Positions 1 to 10,971 of a DNA stretch of 58,523 nucleotides are shown here, piece after piece. Both the position numbers and the translations under genes were made by a program. Positions within the stretch are counted from its first letter, which is position 1; each line of letters opens with the position of its first letter. Source of the DNA: Actinomortierella ambigua (lineage: Eukaryota; Mortierellomycota; Mortierellomycetes; Mortierellales; Mortierellaceae); contig JAAAJB010000167.1 in assembly GCA_016098155.1 (NCBI GenBank), positions 1-58,523 of the forward strand, given 5' to 3'. The notes under the pieces are model-generated. The model ran no database searches. It was not told the DNA's origin and saw only the letters and a program-made list of their open reading frames with translations.

Positions 1-1499
1 GGCTCCCGCTACTCCGCCTGCGATGGCTCCGATGTTGAGCTTGCTGTCCGAGGTCAGGTTGGTCTGGTCTGTGTCGGGGGGTTTGTTCGATTGTGTTGGG
101 GATGGTGCAGGCGAAGACGACGTTGTGGGCGAGGGTGGGTCTGGATCCAGGTAATCGGTAGATGGCTGATATTGGTTTACCCATGCGTTCCTGGATATCT
201 GATAGAGGTAGACAGGCGTCGACGACAAACCGATATCGAAGACGTGGTTTTCACCCTCTACATACAATGATCCTTAGTGGTGGATGCATCGTGAAAAGAA
301 TGTCAGTATAGGTGTGCTTCATAAACGTAGTGGATGAGTGATAGAGAGACATCCATGAAGCACACTGGCTCTGCTTACCTCCCCAAAGAAGAAAGTAGTC
401 GCCAGCAACAGTGCACGCGGCTGATCCATGTCCTAAAGAGCTCCCCATCCCTTGCGTCCAGACCCCTGTCGTAAGGTTCAGAATGTAGAGATTTGACTGG
501 TACATCATTGACGACGCTCGCGTGTCTCGCGGGTAGCCACCGTACGCGAGAAGCGTCTTTCCATCGTCGGCTGTCCATTGGATAAGACATAATAAATGTG
601 GTCAGGTGGCAGCCACTCTTTGATAGTGTGTTTGGTTCAAGCAATCCTATAACTAGAAACAGACAACATGGGTCATACTTGTGGCCACGCAGTGTCCCCA
701 GACATGGTATCTGTCGGCTCCCCCAAATGTTTCCTAGTATCAGACAAACGTAGAATTGTGGTCAGCACGCTACGGTGGGGTCCATCACAGTCATCAATGT
801 CAAACTATGCCATTGTTCCTCACTTACCATCTTTTCCCACTTCTTGGACTTGGGCTCGTAGAGAGTCATCCCTTGTGAACTCCCAAGGCCGCCAATAAAC
901 ACTGCTTGCTTCAGATGCCTCGACCACACAGCCTCGTAGTCTTCGAATACTAGTTGAGTACCGTTGATAGCTGCAGGTGATAGTTGGGTGAACACATACT
1001 GATCCGTGTCGAATGTGTAGAAATGGCACATGTTTGTGATATTTTCGTTGTATCCTCCGAGAATGAGAACCTGGCCATCTGTCTCCAAAGTCACGGGGCT
1101 CACAGTATAAATGGACTCTTGAAGGGCTGTGGTGGATATGCTCCAGGTGTTGTTCTCGAAAAAGAACCGATGGGCAGTAGGTTGGAAGAGTGATGAGGAA
1201 GTATAGAAAATCTTGCCATCCAAGGATATAGCTGCGCCGGCGTCATACTTCTGAGGGCCGTCTGGTAGCCGGATCCAGGCCGGTGACTCGGAGGTCCAAG
1301 GCTTGGAAAGATCCAGCGCGAAAAATTGGCCCGTTGCATGATCAATTTTCGGGCCAATGCTGCCACCTTGGATATAGAATTTGTTCTTGTACTTGGCATA
1401 TGCCGGTCCTGATGCGGGCAAAGGGGCTACAGGGGTCTGCTGAGCCGCAGACATCGCCGCTAAAGCCGACAGCAGCAAGAATATATGCCAGCTTTTCAT
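1..1499 (-). CDS. Kelch-repeat type I membrane protein, copy A (C-terminus cut by window edge)
   Basis: First of four paralogues. Exons read 1499-828, 733-679, 570-379 and 257 to beyond the left edge, with GTAAGT, GTATGA and GTAAGC donors. The start is MKSW at 1499, because the paralogue at 8821 starts at the same place (MKGW); an upstream in-frame ATG at 1520 is less likely. A hydrophobic signal peptide ending near SAAQQ is followed by kelch blade strands (KFYIQGGS, VLILGGY, AVFIGGL, LLAYGGY, FLLWGG), which suggests a six-bladed beta-propeller outside the cell. A Pro/Ser/Thr linker leads into the start of a Gly/Ala-rich membrane helix (LNIGAIAGGVAGA), where the window ends. The ligand is unknown; kelch propellers usually bind proteins or glycans. 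Confidence 0.85.
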
Positions 1500-1710
1500 G
1501 GCGCCCCTAATATTGTTCAAAGGAAGGTAGAAAACTCTAGATGGATTAAAGGGCGGGGTATCTCAGATGCGAAGGAAGATGATGGGAGATGGAGGATTGA
1601 TTTGAAAGATGGAGGATGCAATGCATTCAATCCACAACAAACCCTCTTTTTCTAGTCTATCAATCAGCTCAACTTAAATTTGTGCAACCATGGGGAGTTG
1701 AAGTATACCA

Positions 1711-1830
1711 TACAGTGGTTTTTTTTTAGTTGGCGGATGTGAACGAGATAATTGGAGTTTCTCCCGCAGAAATCCCATAGTAATCCCCGCCAATTTCTCT
1801 CGGACGCCAATTAAAAAAAAAACCGCTGTA
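1711..1830. mobile_element. Tc1/mariner-like MITE with TA target duplication
   Basis: The 116-bp element at 1713-1828 is flanked by TA on both sides (1711-1712 and 1829-1830). Its ends are inverted repeats: left 1713-1735 begins CAGTGGTTTTTTTTTAG and ends TTGGCG; right 1805-1828, read on the minus strand, begins CAGCGGTTTTTTTTTT and ends AATTGGCG. The inverted similarity continues inward (GAGATAATTGG against CCAATTTCTCTC). TA duplication and CAGTG-type ends are hallmarks of the Tc1/mariner group. The element is too short to encode a transposase, so it is a non-autonomous copy. It lies in the spacer between kelch copies A and B, and I see no second copy in the window. Confidence 0.8.
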
Positions 1831-2015
1831 TGTTGACTGGTAGTCTGATCTAGACTAGTAGTGCACATCATGTATGAGAGCAAATTGACTATGGTGAAAG
1901 TCTTAGATGTCATCTTGGTACGATTATTTTTGCAGCACTCGCCAGCGACCCAATGCTCGACGCATGATCTCAACCCTGGATGCCAATATTATATTTTTGT
2001 GACTTTATCATTGCC

Positions 2016-3699
2016 CTAAGCTGATTCCTTGTCCGCCTTCACGTCAATCGACTCGTTGCTGCTGTTCTCTTGAGGGTCGTACTTCTCGTCTGAGGAGGTT
2101 TCCTTGCATTCGTTCTCAGAAGATAGGCCGGATCCAGTGTATGGCTTGCCTTCAACTGCCTCCTCAGGGTCAGAGAACAAGATGTCTTGTTGTCCATGGT
2201 GCCTTGTTGCATCTCTCCTGTGCTTCCACGCTAGGAATCCGACAACACCGACAACACCAATCGCCCCAGCAACACCGCCTAAGATGGCCCCAATGTTCGG
2301 CTTCGACTTCGAGTCCGCAGACGGCAAGGCTGAATCTGGGTCATCCTGTTTAGCAAACGGGTCGAATTCTTCAACCCACGCATTCTTGGAGATTTGATAT
2401 ATATACACAGGAGTAGACGCGTTGCCAACATCTAAGATCGAATCGGGCAAATGGATTGCTTGCCCACCTGATATACAAAAAAAGACACCCCGGAGTGTAG
2501 TGCCGCTGTGTCAATTATGAAACTCGCATATCAAATGCTTCAACCCGAAGCTACTGGTGAATTTCAATCTCATGCTTACCTCCCCATAGAAGAAAGTAGT
2601 CACCGGCGACAGTGCAGGCACCAGATCCCCGTATAGAGTCGTTAAAGAGACCTTTAGTCCAGACCCCAGTTACTAGGTCCAAAATGAAGAGGTCTGAGCT
2701 GAGGGTCATCACTGTCTCCATGCCATACCATCCTCCATATACGAAAAGCCTTTTCCCATCATCGGCTAAGGAAGAAGAAGTATAGGCGATCAGATGGCTG
2801 AACTGGGGAGGAGGTTTTTCAACTAGATACCTGAATGACGCGATCATACCTATAGCTATGCAGTGCTCGGTCAATGCCTTGTTGTTGCTAAAACCAGATG
2901 TTATCTGTTACAGAAACCAGTGAAGGCAATAAGTGTATAAGTAGAGAGACCAAGAGCTCCATCATTTACAAGCATGCTCATGATGCACTACCCTTACCAT
3001 CGCCTTCCATTGATTTGATTCTGGATGATATAGGCTCACAGTATCGGCATGCGAGCCCTCTCGTACAAAGCCACCGTAGAATACAGCACTTTTCAGATAT
3101 TCCGACCAGACAGCCTTGTATGCTCGTCGTCCTGGCAAATTTGGAACGTCACTGATAGTCGATGGTAGTAGAGCCGTGACAACTTGGTCCGTGTCGAAAG
3201 AATAGATGTCGTACATCATGGACCCGTTGTTCCAAAAGCTTCCTCCAACGATGAGAACCGTGCCGTCTGTCCCAAGGGTCACAGGTGACACATCATACAT
3301 CGACTCACGAAAGGGTGCATTGGATAAGCTCCAGGTATTGTTCTCGAAAAAGAAGCGGTGCGAAAGATTGTCGGCTCCTGGGCTGGTCATGAAAGCCTTG
3401 CCATCCAATGAGATAGCTGCGCCGACGAACTCCGTTTGAGGGCCATCTGGTAGCCGGATCCACGCTGGTGTTTCCGACCTCCAAGCCTTGGAAAGGTCCA
3501 GTGCGAAAAATTGGCCCGACATGCCCTCAAGGTCATTTCCCGTCCAGTTCACCATGCCACCATAGATGTAAAGTTTGTCTTTATACTTGGCATACGCCGC
3601 TCCACTCGCAGGTAGAGGGGCCACAGGGATCTGTTGTGCTGAGGTCACGAGTGCTAGGACCAGCGAGAACACGAAAGACAGTACATACCGTCCCTGCAT
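2016..3699 (-). CDS. Kelch-repeat type I membrane protein, copy B
   Basis: Four exons (3699-2998, 2904-2850, 2765-2580, 2467-2016) sum to 1395 nt and encode 464 aa. The start MQGRYVLS opens a signal peptide ending near SAQQ. Blade strands KLYIYGG, VLIVGGS, AVFYGGF, RLFVYGG and FLLWGG mark a kelch/galactose-oxidase-like propeller. After about residue 325 comes a short linker and one membrane helix (GAILGGVAGAIGVVGVV), then a basic stop-transfer WKHRR and a short acidic, Ser-rich cytoplasmic tail (about 80 aa), much shorter than in copies C and D. Intron positions and phases match the other copies, so the family arose by duplication of an intron-bearing gene. Role unknown; cell-surface recognition or wall sensing is inference. 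Confidence 0.88.
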
Positions 3700-4742
3700 G
3701 GTGTTGCAATACTAGAAGAGAAAAATGGAGGGGATATGCACACAATGCGGGTAAAGATGAAAGGAAGATGAAGGAGCAATGGAGACGAAATTAACAATGA
3801 TGCCCTCTTCTCTTCATTCACCATGTCTGCTCTCCTCCAGAGGGAAATAGATGCTCACTATCTCTCCGAAGAGCCAAGTGCTGTGCCAGCTTAAAATTGT
3901 GTAAAGGCTCACAGTGACACCCAGACGAACATGCACCTTTATGAGGATGGTTGACGGACCACTAATCTTCGCTCTGTTGCCAATATCACTCCGCACAAGA
4001 AAGAGTACGCCGGGAATGCCAGGTTAGGATAGGTGAGCGGTGCGCATGATTCCATCCTTGAGCGTGTTTTTTGAGCCACTAGAGGTAGATTGGTGATACA
4101 GTCGCTAGGACTCACTGTCCTCCTGGATGTGGCCATATGCGCTATGGTTTAGATAGTCGGTCAGTACATCGGTCGGCTCTGGTAACTATATTTGATGGAT
4201 GGTCGACGTTTACATATCTGAAATAGAAAATCGGGGACAACCAAGATTGGCGTACTTGGTTGCAATTATTACAAGCTCGCACAAGAACAAGAAGCGGTCA
4301 TCGGCGACAAAAACAAGCTGCAGATGCATTGAAGGATCGTCGAGGAGGCACTAGATTCTTATCTCTGCTTTAAGAGCGCGTTCCTAAGATGGTACCCGCC
4401 CAGTCTGTCTGTTCAGTCACCGAGACACCCACTAGCCCCTCGGTGGGGTTTCCCCCGCGTGGGGTGTTGTTCGCGGGCGCCCCCCCCCCCCCCGAAAAAA
4501 AAACCTGTGTAGCGCTTCGCATCCAGTGGCCTTCTGCCCTTAAAATGGAAAGTTTGTACCTTTGCCAACATGAAATTGTTGGTCAGCATTTTACATCCGC
4601 TCTGTTGGGCAAACCTTCATCCGGCAAGGGATGCCTCCCCCAACACCAATCCTTAGTCACAAATTCTTTAATGATATATAGTGAAATGATATGCTACAGA
4701 TGCAGTGGGGTGGTTCTACGAATGGGAGATGAGGGTGTGCTC
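3700..4742. other. Intergenic spacer with poly-C/poly-A tract
   Basis: This spacer runs from the upstream side of kelch copy B (minus strand) to the 3' end of the first LUD gene. I find no convincing gene. It holds a GC-rich patch at about 4430-4485 and a run of about 14 C followed directly by about 9 A at 4486-4509. Minus-strand ORFs at 3814-4136 overlap each other and have no recognisable domain. Confidence 0.5.
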
Positions 4743-5447
4743 TTAGAAGCCAAGAGCCTCCTTGATCAAGATAACCTGAATGCGATCTGGATTAAAGGGG
4801 TTGGCCGAGTGAATGACTTGGTAGTTGCCAATGGTCATACCGTTAAACTTGAAGACCTCGCGGGAGTAGGCAGCCGCCAGGGGTTCACAAAACTCGGTGA
4901 CTCGCTTCCAGGCCTCGTCGAGGTCCTTGACGATCTTGTTCGAAGAGGCCACCACAATGACCTTGCCTGCACTGAACGAGACAGCGCCGACCTTTGTGCC
5001 AGTTTGGTCAGCATGGGCGAGCTCACCAGCCTCAGTGATCGCGGCCATAGAGGTCAGGAAATAGTCGGCAGTTGAACCAACCAAACGACGGATCTCGTTC
5101 TGCTTGGCGGGGTCCTTCTCGGCGAGGACCTGACCGCGGACGTTGTTCCAGGGGTTCTCGCCCTTGAGGTAATCGATGAATCCAATCTCCTCCAGAGTTG
5201 TTGAGTGTGCTGTGTTGACTGAAGCACCGGCGGGGATCAGGGACTTGATCAACTCAAAGGCTTCGTCTTTGTCAGCGACAACATGCACTTTGTGACCCTT
5301 CGCCTCAATGCCAGCCTTTGCGATGTTGATCCGCTCCTCTGAAGCTGCCTTTGTGTATGGGTGGTCGGCGAGGTACGTAACCTTTTCGTCGTTGGCGACA
5401 AAGGCGGCGAGCGTGTGGTTGGCGAACGAGTTCTCAGGGCGAGTCAT
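4743..5447 (-). CDS. LUD-domain protein 1 (LutC/YkgG-like)
   Basis: Intronless, 234 aa, ATG at 5447. The whole protein is one LUD domain, the fold of bacterial LutC/YkgG lactate-utilisation proteins. Visible signatures are GASVNTAHSTTLEEIGF in the middle and STADYFLTSMAAITEAGEL followed by GKVIVVASSNKIVKDLDEA, the family's Asp-x-x-(I/L)-T-x-x-x-A-I-x-E-x-G block and glycine-rich strand. Bacterial LutC works with the iron-sulphur proteins LutA and LutB in lactate oxidation; the fungal single-domain proteins have no established reaction, so a role in lactate metabolism is only inference. This copy is the most divergent of the four in the window, lacks the N-terminal extension of copies 3 and 4, and ends in the shared KEALGF. 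It sits alone between the two kelch pairs. Confidence 0.88.
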   Translation of the reverse strand: MTRPENSFANHTLAAFVANDEKVTYLADHPYTKAASEERINIAKAGIEAKGHKVHVVADKDEAFELIKSLIPAGASVNTAHSTTLEEIGFIDYLKGENPWNNVRGQVLAEKDPAKQNEIRRLVGSTADYFLTSMAAITEAGELAHADQTGTKVGAVSFSAGKVIVVASSNKIVKDLDEAWKRVTEFCEPLAAAYSREVFKFNGMTIGNYQVIHSANPFNPDRIQVILIKEALGF

Positions 5448-6087
5448 GGCGGCTGAAAGTATAGGTGATGTTTGTAAGAGGGTGAAGAGAACTCCATATT
5501 AGAGAAAAGTAGGGTATTTATCAGAGAAATTCAGAGAGTGCTTATAAATCTACAAGGAATAGGGTTGTCTTAGTGACTTGTTATATATTTCAAAAGCCAC
5601 AGGTATCATTGAATTCTCAACTCAGGGCGCGGCTGACACCATCGGTGAATGTGCACTGTGTTCAGGGCTCGAGAGTCTCTTTCCGAGGTTGGATGCACTG
5701 CTGCCATAGCGTTACCTAGAGGCCGCAAGCCCCAGATCAATGCTAATGCATATTACCTGGGTACTCAAGGATGATGCACAACCTTGCGTCTTAGCTCCTC
5801 ACCAACGGGGGGAAGATCCGATATGTGCTCCTTGAGTCTGACTTGGAACAGATGGTTGCACAAATTTAAGCTGAGCACACCAATGGGTGCTCTACATTTC
5901 TGCAAGATACACTGTGGATAGTATAGTCTAGAAGAGGGTGGGTGGAATGTGTGCGTTACATCCATCATCATTCAATCGCCCTCCATTGATGATCCATGTC
6001 CTTTCATTTTTTTCGTCCACTTGAGCCGCCTTTCTACCCTTCACTATAACCATCATTCCGACCTTTTTTGAACACCTTTGAAGGGCC
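5448..6087. other. Intergenic spacer, divergent promoters of LUD 1 and kelch C
   Basis: The two genes point away from each other. On the minus strand a GATAAATA sequence at about 5515-5522 lies roughly 70 bases before the LUD 1 ATG and could serve as a TATA element. No ORF with coding character is visible. Confidence 0.4.
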
Positions 6088-8272
6088 ACAAAGGGTCATC
6101 CGTTTCGCCCTTACCTCTCCTTGCTGCTCTTGCTGGCTACAGCTGTCATGTCGATGGCACAACAGACTCCTGTGGCTCCTCAGCCTGCTGCTAGAGTAGC
6201 ATACGCCAAGTACAAGAACAAGTTCTACATCAGTGGGGGTTCGGTGGAGACCCTCAGAGACCCCAGTGCCACTACGAACCAATTTTATGCACTAGATCTT
6301 TCCAAGCCTTGGAAGTCGGAGTCACCAGCGTGGATCCGGTTACCAGATGCCCCTCGGAAGGACTTCGCCGGCGCAGCTATGTCGTCGGATGGCAAGATAT
6401 TTATGACCTTTCCAAGTGGCATTGCCCCAGCTCACCGGTTCTTTTTCGAGAATAATACATGGAGCGAATCCAAAGCTCAGTTTCGTGCGTCAACGAATGA
6501 TGTGTCCCCAGTGACTCTGGGGGTGGATAGCAAAGTTCTCATTTTACGGGAATCTCAAAGCAACAATGTCACTTTCCGGTCATACGACATCTATTCCTTC
6601 GACACGGACCAGGTTATGACCACCGAGATGCCATTTTACACAGTTAATAATACTTTGATGATGTCTGGACCACACGGTTTCAAACCTGCGTGGTCGAATC
6701 ATCTGAAGGCTGCAGTGTTCGTCGGCGGGATTCCTGAGAACCAATGGGTGAACATCTACGATCCTAAAGGGCAATGGACGTATATGGTATGAACTTACGG
6801 CATCTTTGAAATGTCATGGATTGAAACGATTAGCAAAAGCCATGATATTGCAATCTCACATAACCTTTTCGATGTCACTAATATCAGGAAACAAATAGAT
6901 CTACAGAGGGAGCTATGGATGCCACAATCGAACACTGCATAGCTATAAGTATGAATCATGTTATGCTGTCGCATAGCTGACGCCTGGTCTACAATGTATG
7001 GACCATCCATTGGTACTTACTCATCTCATTACTTCATCGCATTTATTAATACTCTTCATTAATGTTCTACGTTGGACAGCCGATGACGGGAAGACACTTC
7101 TTTCGTTTGGAGGCTCCAATCCCCGATTTCCAGCTTACACATCTGGCTTGAGTATTCTGAATCTAACAACGAGAGCCTGGACATCTGGTGGTTACGCGCC
7201 TCCTGGGCGCGGCTCTACTGCCTGCACTACCGCTGGCGACTACTTTCTTGTTTGGGGTGGTAGGTGAACGCCATTTGTACAGGCTGAATGTCGAGTGATA
7301 CTGTTCTTTAGCAAAGCTTTGTCAAGAAATAACCAGCCTCACACCTACTTAAAATGGTGCACTCTTTTACTTACTCTAACAGGCTATGTTCACGCGGTGG
7401 GCGTTCAAAGGTTGTTTGACGTCAATAAGCCGTCTACACGTGTCTACCTATACCGGATATCCGAGAACGAGTGGGTGAAGGAGTACCAACCATCCACTGA
7501 TTATCTCGAGCCAGACCCACCATCCCCAACACAATCGAACAAACCCCCCGACACAGACCAGACCAACCAGACCTCGGACAGCAAGCTCAACATCGGAGCC
7601 ATCGCAGGCGGAGTAGCGGGAGCCGTGGTTGTGGTCGTTGTGATTGTATTCCTAGTGTGGAGGAATAGGAAACGGCGAGCAAAGCACCATGGACAGCAAG
7701 GCAACCCTTCCTCGGAGGACGATCATCGCTATTCTCAGTCGGACAACAAACACCACCACCATGCACATGGCACGAAACGGATGCCTCAGACGCTGCCTTA
7801 TTTGGAGAGTCTCCGTTCGCCTCACGCTGTAGATGGTTTCGACTATCAAGTACACGATGGGAACGAAAGACCAGGCAAACACGAGGTTGATGACCTGTAC
7901 GTGAACACGCATAGTGACCCGCCATCTGCATCGAGGTCACCATCTACACCAGCACCTCAGCGTTCTCAATGGGGCACCGACACCGGCGGTGGACACATCG
8001 TTGATGAGCCATGGTACAACCAAACCTCCAATAGGTCGAGGTACATCAGCAACGCCAAGGGACCATGGCACTACAGCACCGATGCCGAATCCGTTGCAGT
8101 GGCTGCTAGTAGATCAAACCCTCAGTCTACATCGTTTCAGTCTCCCTTTTCACCAACACCGTACAATGATTATGTGCCACCGCATTTGTCATCACCACCT
8201 TCACCACCGATCCCAGCACGACCTCACGACTCACATGGTCACAATAACAGACGCGTGCGGCGACAACGTTGA
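6088..8272 (+). pseudogene. Kelch-repeat membrane protein, copy C, start codon lost
   Basis: Exons 6088-6786, 6888-6948, 7080-7259 and 7383-8272 stay in frame from end to end (609 codons plus stop), with intron positions matching the paralogues. Aligned to copy D, the start ATG AAG GGC is ACA AAG GGT here, and an in-frame TGA lies nine bases upstream at 6079. The next in-frame ATG (6148) lies at the end of the signal-peptide core, so a protein started there would not be secreted normally. The rest is intact: kelch strands KFYISGGS, KVLILRE (degenerate), AVFVGGI, LLSFGGS and FLVWGG, a membrane helix starting GAIAGGVAGAVVVVVVIVF, stop-transfer WRNRKRR, and a His/Ser/Pro-rich tail of about 200 aa. 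It may be a very young pseudogene, use a non-AUG start, or gain a start from an unseen upstream exon. Confidence 0.7.
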
Positions 8273-8820
8273 GGCATCAAAGTTAAGAGGCCACTTTAGT
8301 CTCTAAATTGAAAGACGCCACATAATAAAATGATCATGAGACGATTCGACTTCAGCATATGACGCGCGAGATGAAGGTCATGCTGATGCATTCCAACAAT
8401 CCTATGTAGCTTTTTCTTTTACTATCGATGCTAACGGCTGAGGGCAGTGGTATGGCATCCGCACTTGTCTGCAATACTGATTTAGGCCAGCTTAGTCTTC
8501 TAACGTAGCTTCGCCAATGAGATTCAAGTGTTACAGATGGCCCCGTTTGACCTCGACAGAGCCGAGAAAACCTGTTGTGGTCTGCCAAAGAAGTGTATGC
8601 AAATATACATGTCTGAGTTTGAATAACGATTGCACAAAGCATCCTGGATGTGCTCTCTGCTCTGTTGTCGAGGTACGTTTTGTGGACAATCTAGAAAGAA
8701 AGATATGTGCATTACATTCAAACATCATCGGTCATTCATCTCCAATGTCTCTCCTGAGACACCATTCCACCTTTCACCGTATCTTACACCTTGACCTTCT
8801 TTGAATACCATTGGGACGTG
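8273..8820. other. Intergenic spacer between kelch copies C and D
   Basis: Tandem, same-strand spacer. The last 60 bases (about 8760-8820) align with the sequence just upstream of copy C (GACCTTCTTTGAATACC against GACCTTTTTTGAACACC), so the duplication included the 5' leader. I see nothing else. Confidence 0.4.
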
Positions 8821-10843
8821 ATGAAGGGCTGGCTCACCCACTCGCTGCTCTTACTAGGAGCGGCAATCATGTCCACTGCTCAGCAGGACAATGTAGCTCC
8901 TCTACCTGCCGCTGGAGCAGCATATGCCAAGTACAAGGACAGGTTCTACATCGCTGGCGGCACAGTCAAGAGCGGAATTGGTGTCAGCAGTACTACCGAC
9001 CAATTTTTTGCGCTGGATCTTTCCAAGCCATGGGATGCAGCATCGCCGGCGTGGATTCGGTTAAAAGAAGCTCCGAAAAAGGGCTTCGTCGGTGCCGCAA
9101 TGTCATGGGATGGAAAATTTTTTATGACGCTTCCTGATAATGGCACAGCAGCGCACCAGTACTCTTTCGATAGCCTGACCTGGAACGAATCCAAAGCCTC
9201 GTTTCGTGACCCAATGCTAGGTGCCTTTCCCGTAACACTAGGAGATAGCGGCACGGTTCTCATTGCGGGAGGTCTCACCGCAGCTGGCGATGTTAGAAAT
9301 CAGTACGACATCTACAAGTTCGACACTGGCGAGAATATTATGGGGCAGCCACTACCTGTTGGTGTCTTGCCTTATCGACAAGGATATAAGGCTTTGTGGT
9401 CGAGCGCTCTGAAAAGCGCTGTGTTCTACGGTGGCTATGGTCTCGAGACGTTAGGCCAATGGGTGACCCTCTATAACCCTACGACAAATCAGTGGAATAT
9501 GCTGGTAAAAAAAGTTTTGATCCTATTCTGATTCTGACTCTTGAGGTGTATGCATAGCAACATATTTTTGTTCTCATCACTCCATCTTCTCTGATAGAAC
9601 ACAACGGGCGACGTTACCCTTACGACTTTCGATCATTGCATGGCTATAAGTATGAGAATTCTGCCTGCTTTTTTTTTTTCATCATCATTGTCACTATGCG
9701 AATTGCACAAATCCTGACATTCTCTTGGTCTTACCATGGAAATAGCCGACGATGGGAAAAAACTTTTATCGTTTAACGCTTTTGTTTACGAATCCATTCT
9801 TACCACCAGAAAAACACTCTTTATTTTGGACTTGGAGACAGGAGTGTCAACAGTAGCCGCCAATAACGGGATGATAAGGGGGGCATGCGCCTGCACCATT
9901 GCTGGCGACTACTTTCTGCTTTGGGGAGGTAAGCAATAGCTGAGGTCCGTGTTCAGACATTTTTCTGTGTGACTACTCTTGCCTCACACCACAGAAATAC
10001 CCTATCGTCTCCCAATCGATTTGTCCTATGTTTCTAGGTCGATCGTCGTTCTTGGATCCTGGGTCGGTTGTGGATGCTGGTCAACTGTCTACACCGATAG
10101 CTATTTACCAGATCTCACTGGATTCGTGGGTTAAAATGTACAATCCATCACTCGCCTATCGTGGTCCACCTCCAGAAACCGGACCACCTCCTTCACAGCC
10201 AACGACACAGGAAGATAACGATCAGGACGAGGTGGGGACGCTCAACATTGGAGCCATTGCAGGCGGTATCGCGGGGGCAGTCACGGTTGTGGCTTTCTTT
10301 GGATTTCTGGTATGGAGGCGAAGGAGGCAAGGATCAAAGCTCTCTCGTCAACCTGAAGAATCGTCCACAGAAGACAACCACCGCGGCCCTAGAATGGACG
10401 AGAAACACGATGACCATGAGCATGAAGAAGAACAGCTACCTCAGATACCCAGAAGAGGAAGATTTCGCGCACCTCAGCATGCAGGCCGCTATGTAGACGA
10501 CGGTCTAGACGATGGCCAGACGGGCAGGTTCGTCGGTGCGGTCTATGGTGCACCATGGCCAACTGCTAGGCCATCGGCGCAAGCGCCTCATTTTCCTGCA
10601 CGGGGAGCCAACTTCATCGGCGAGAGCGGACCTGAGGAGTCTTGGGATTACCATGATGCCCCCACCAAAAAGTCCTTCCGGTCACCAAACCTACCCGACT
10701 CTTTTATTCCCCCTCCTCCACCATTGTCGTTTACTCCACCAGCTGAATCGCTGGGTCGCAATCCGCAGGCGCTTCGCACAACTGCGTTTGGTCTAGATCG
10801 AACAACTTCAAGGCGGCCAGGGCCTCAGTGGATACCAGAATAG
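8821..10843 (+). CDS. Kelch-repeat type I membrane protein, copy D
   Basis: Exons 8821-9504, 9598-9649, 9746-9928 and 10038-10843 give 574 aa. The first donor, GTAAAAAAAG, is weak but its position is fixed by the paralogues. The signal peptide starts MKGWLTHSLLLLG and ends near STAQQ. Propeller strands include RFYIAGGT, VLIAGGL, AVFYGGY, KLLSFNA (degenerate glycine pair) and FLLWGG. The linker is Pro-rich and acidic, the membrane helix starts GAIAGGIAGAVTVVAFF, the stop-transfer is WRRRRQ, and the cytoplasmic tail (about 165 aa) has Pro runs (PPPPPLSF) that could bind SH3 or WW domains. The 3' end faces LUD gene 2, 128 bases away. Confidence 0.88.
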
Positions 10844-10971
10844 AATCTCCTTGCAATCTCACAAAAGCATATACTTTTAATTCCTTCGCTTTTTTTTTCT
10901 GTTGTACAATAACATGCATTTGTGATATATTGTGGATTCAGATGCTAAAGATGCTATAATGGTAATTTTTT

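Noticed and set aside
3960..4050. Possible second LUD relic: GCACAAGAAAGAGTACGCCG region resembling the LUD 3' part
   Set aside because: Only about 50 bases show roughly 70 percent similarity with gaps, and neighbouring LUD blocks are absent on both sides, so chance is not excluded.
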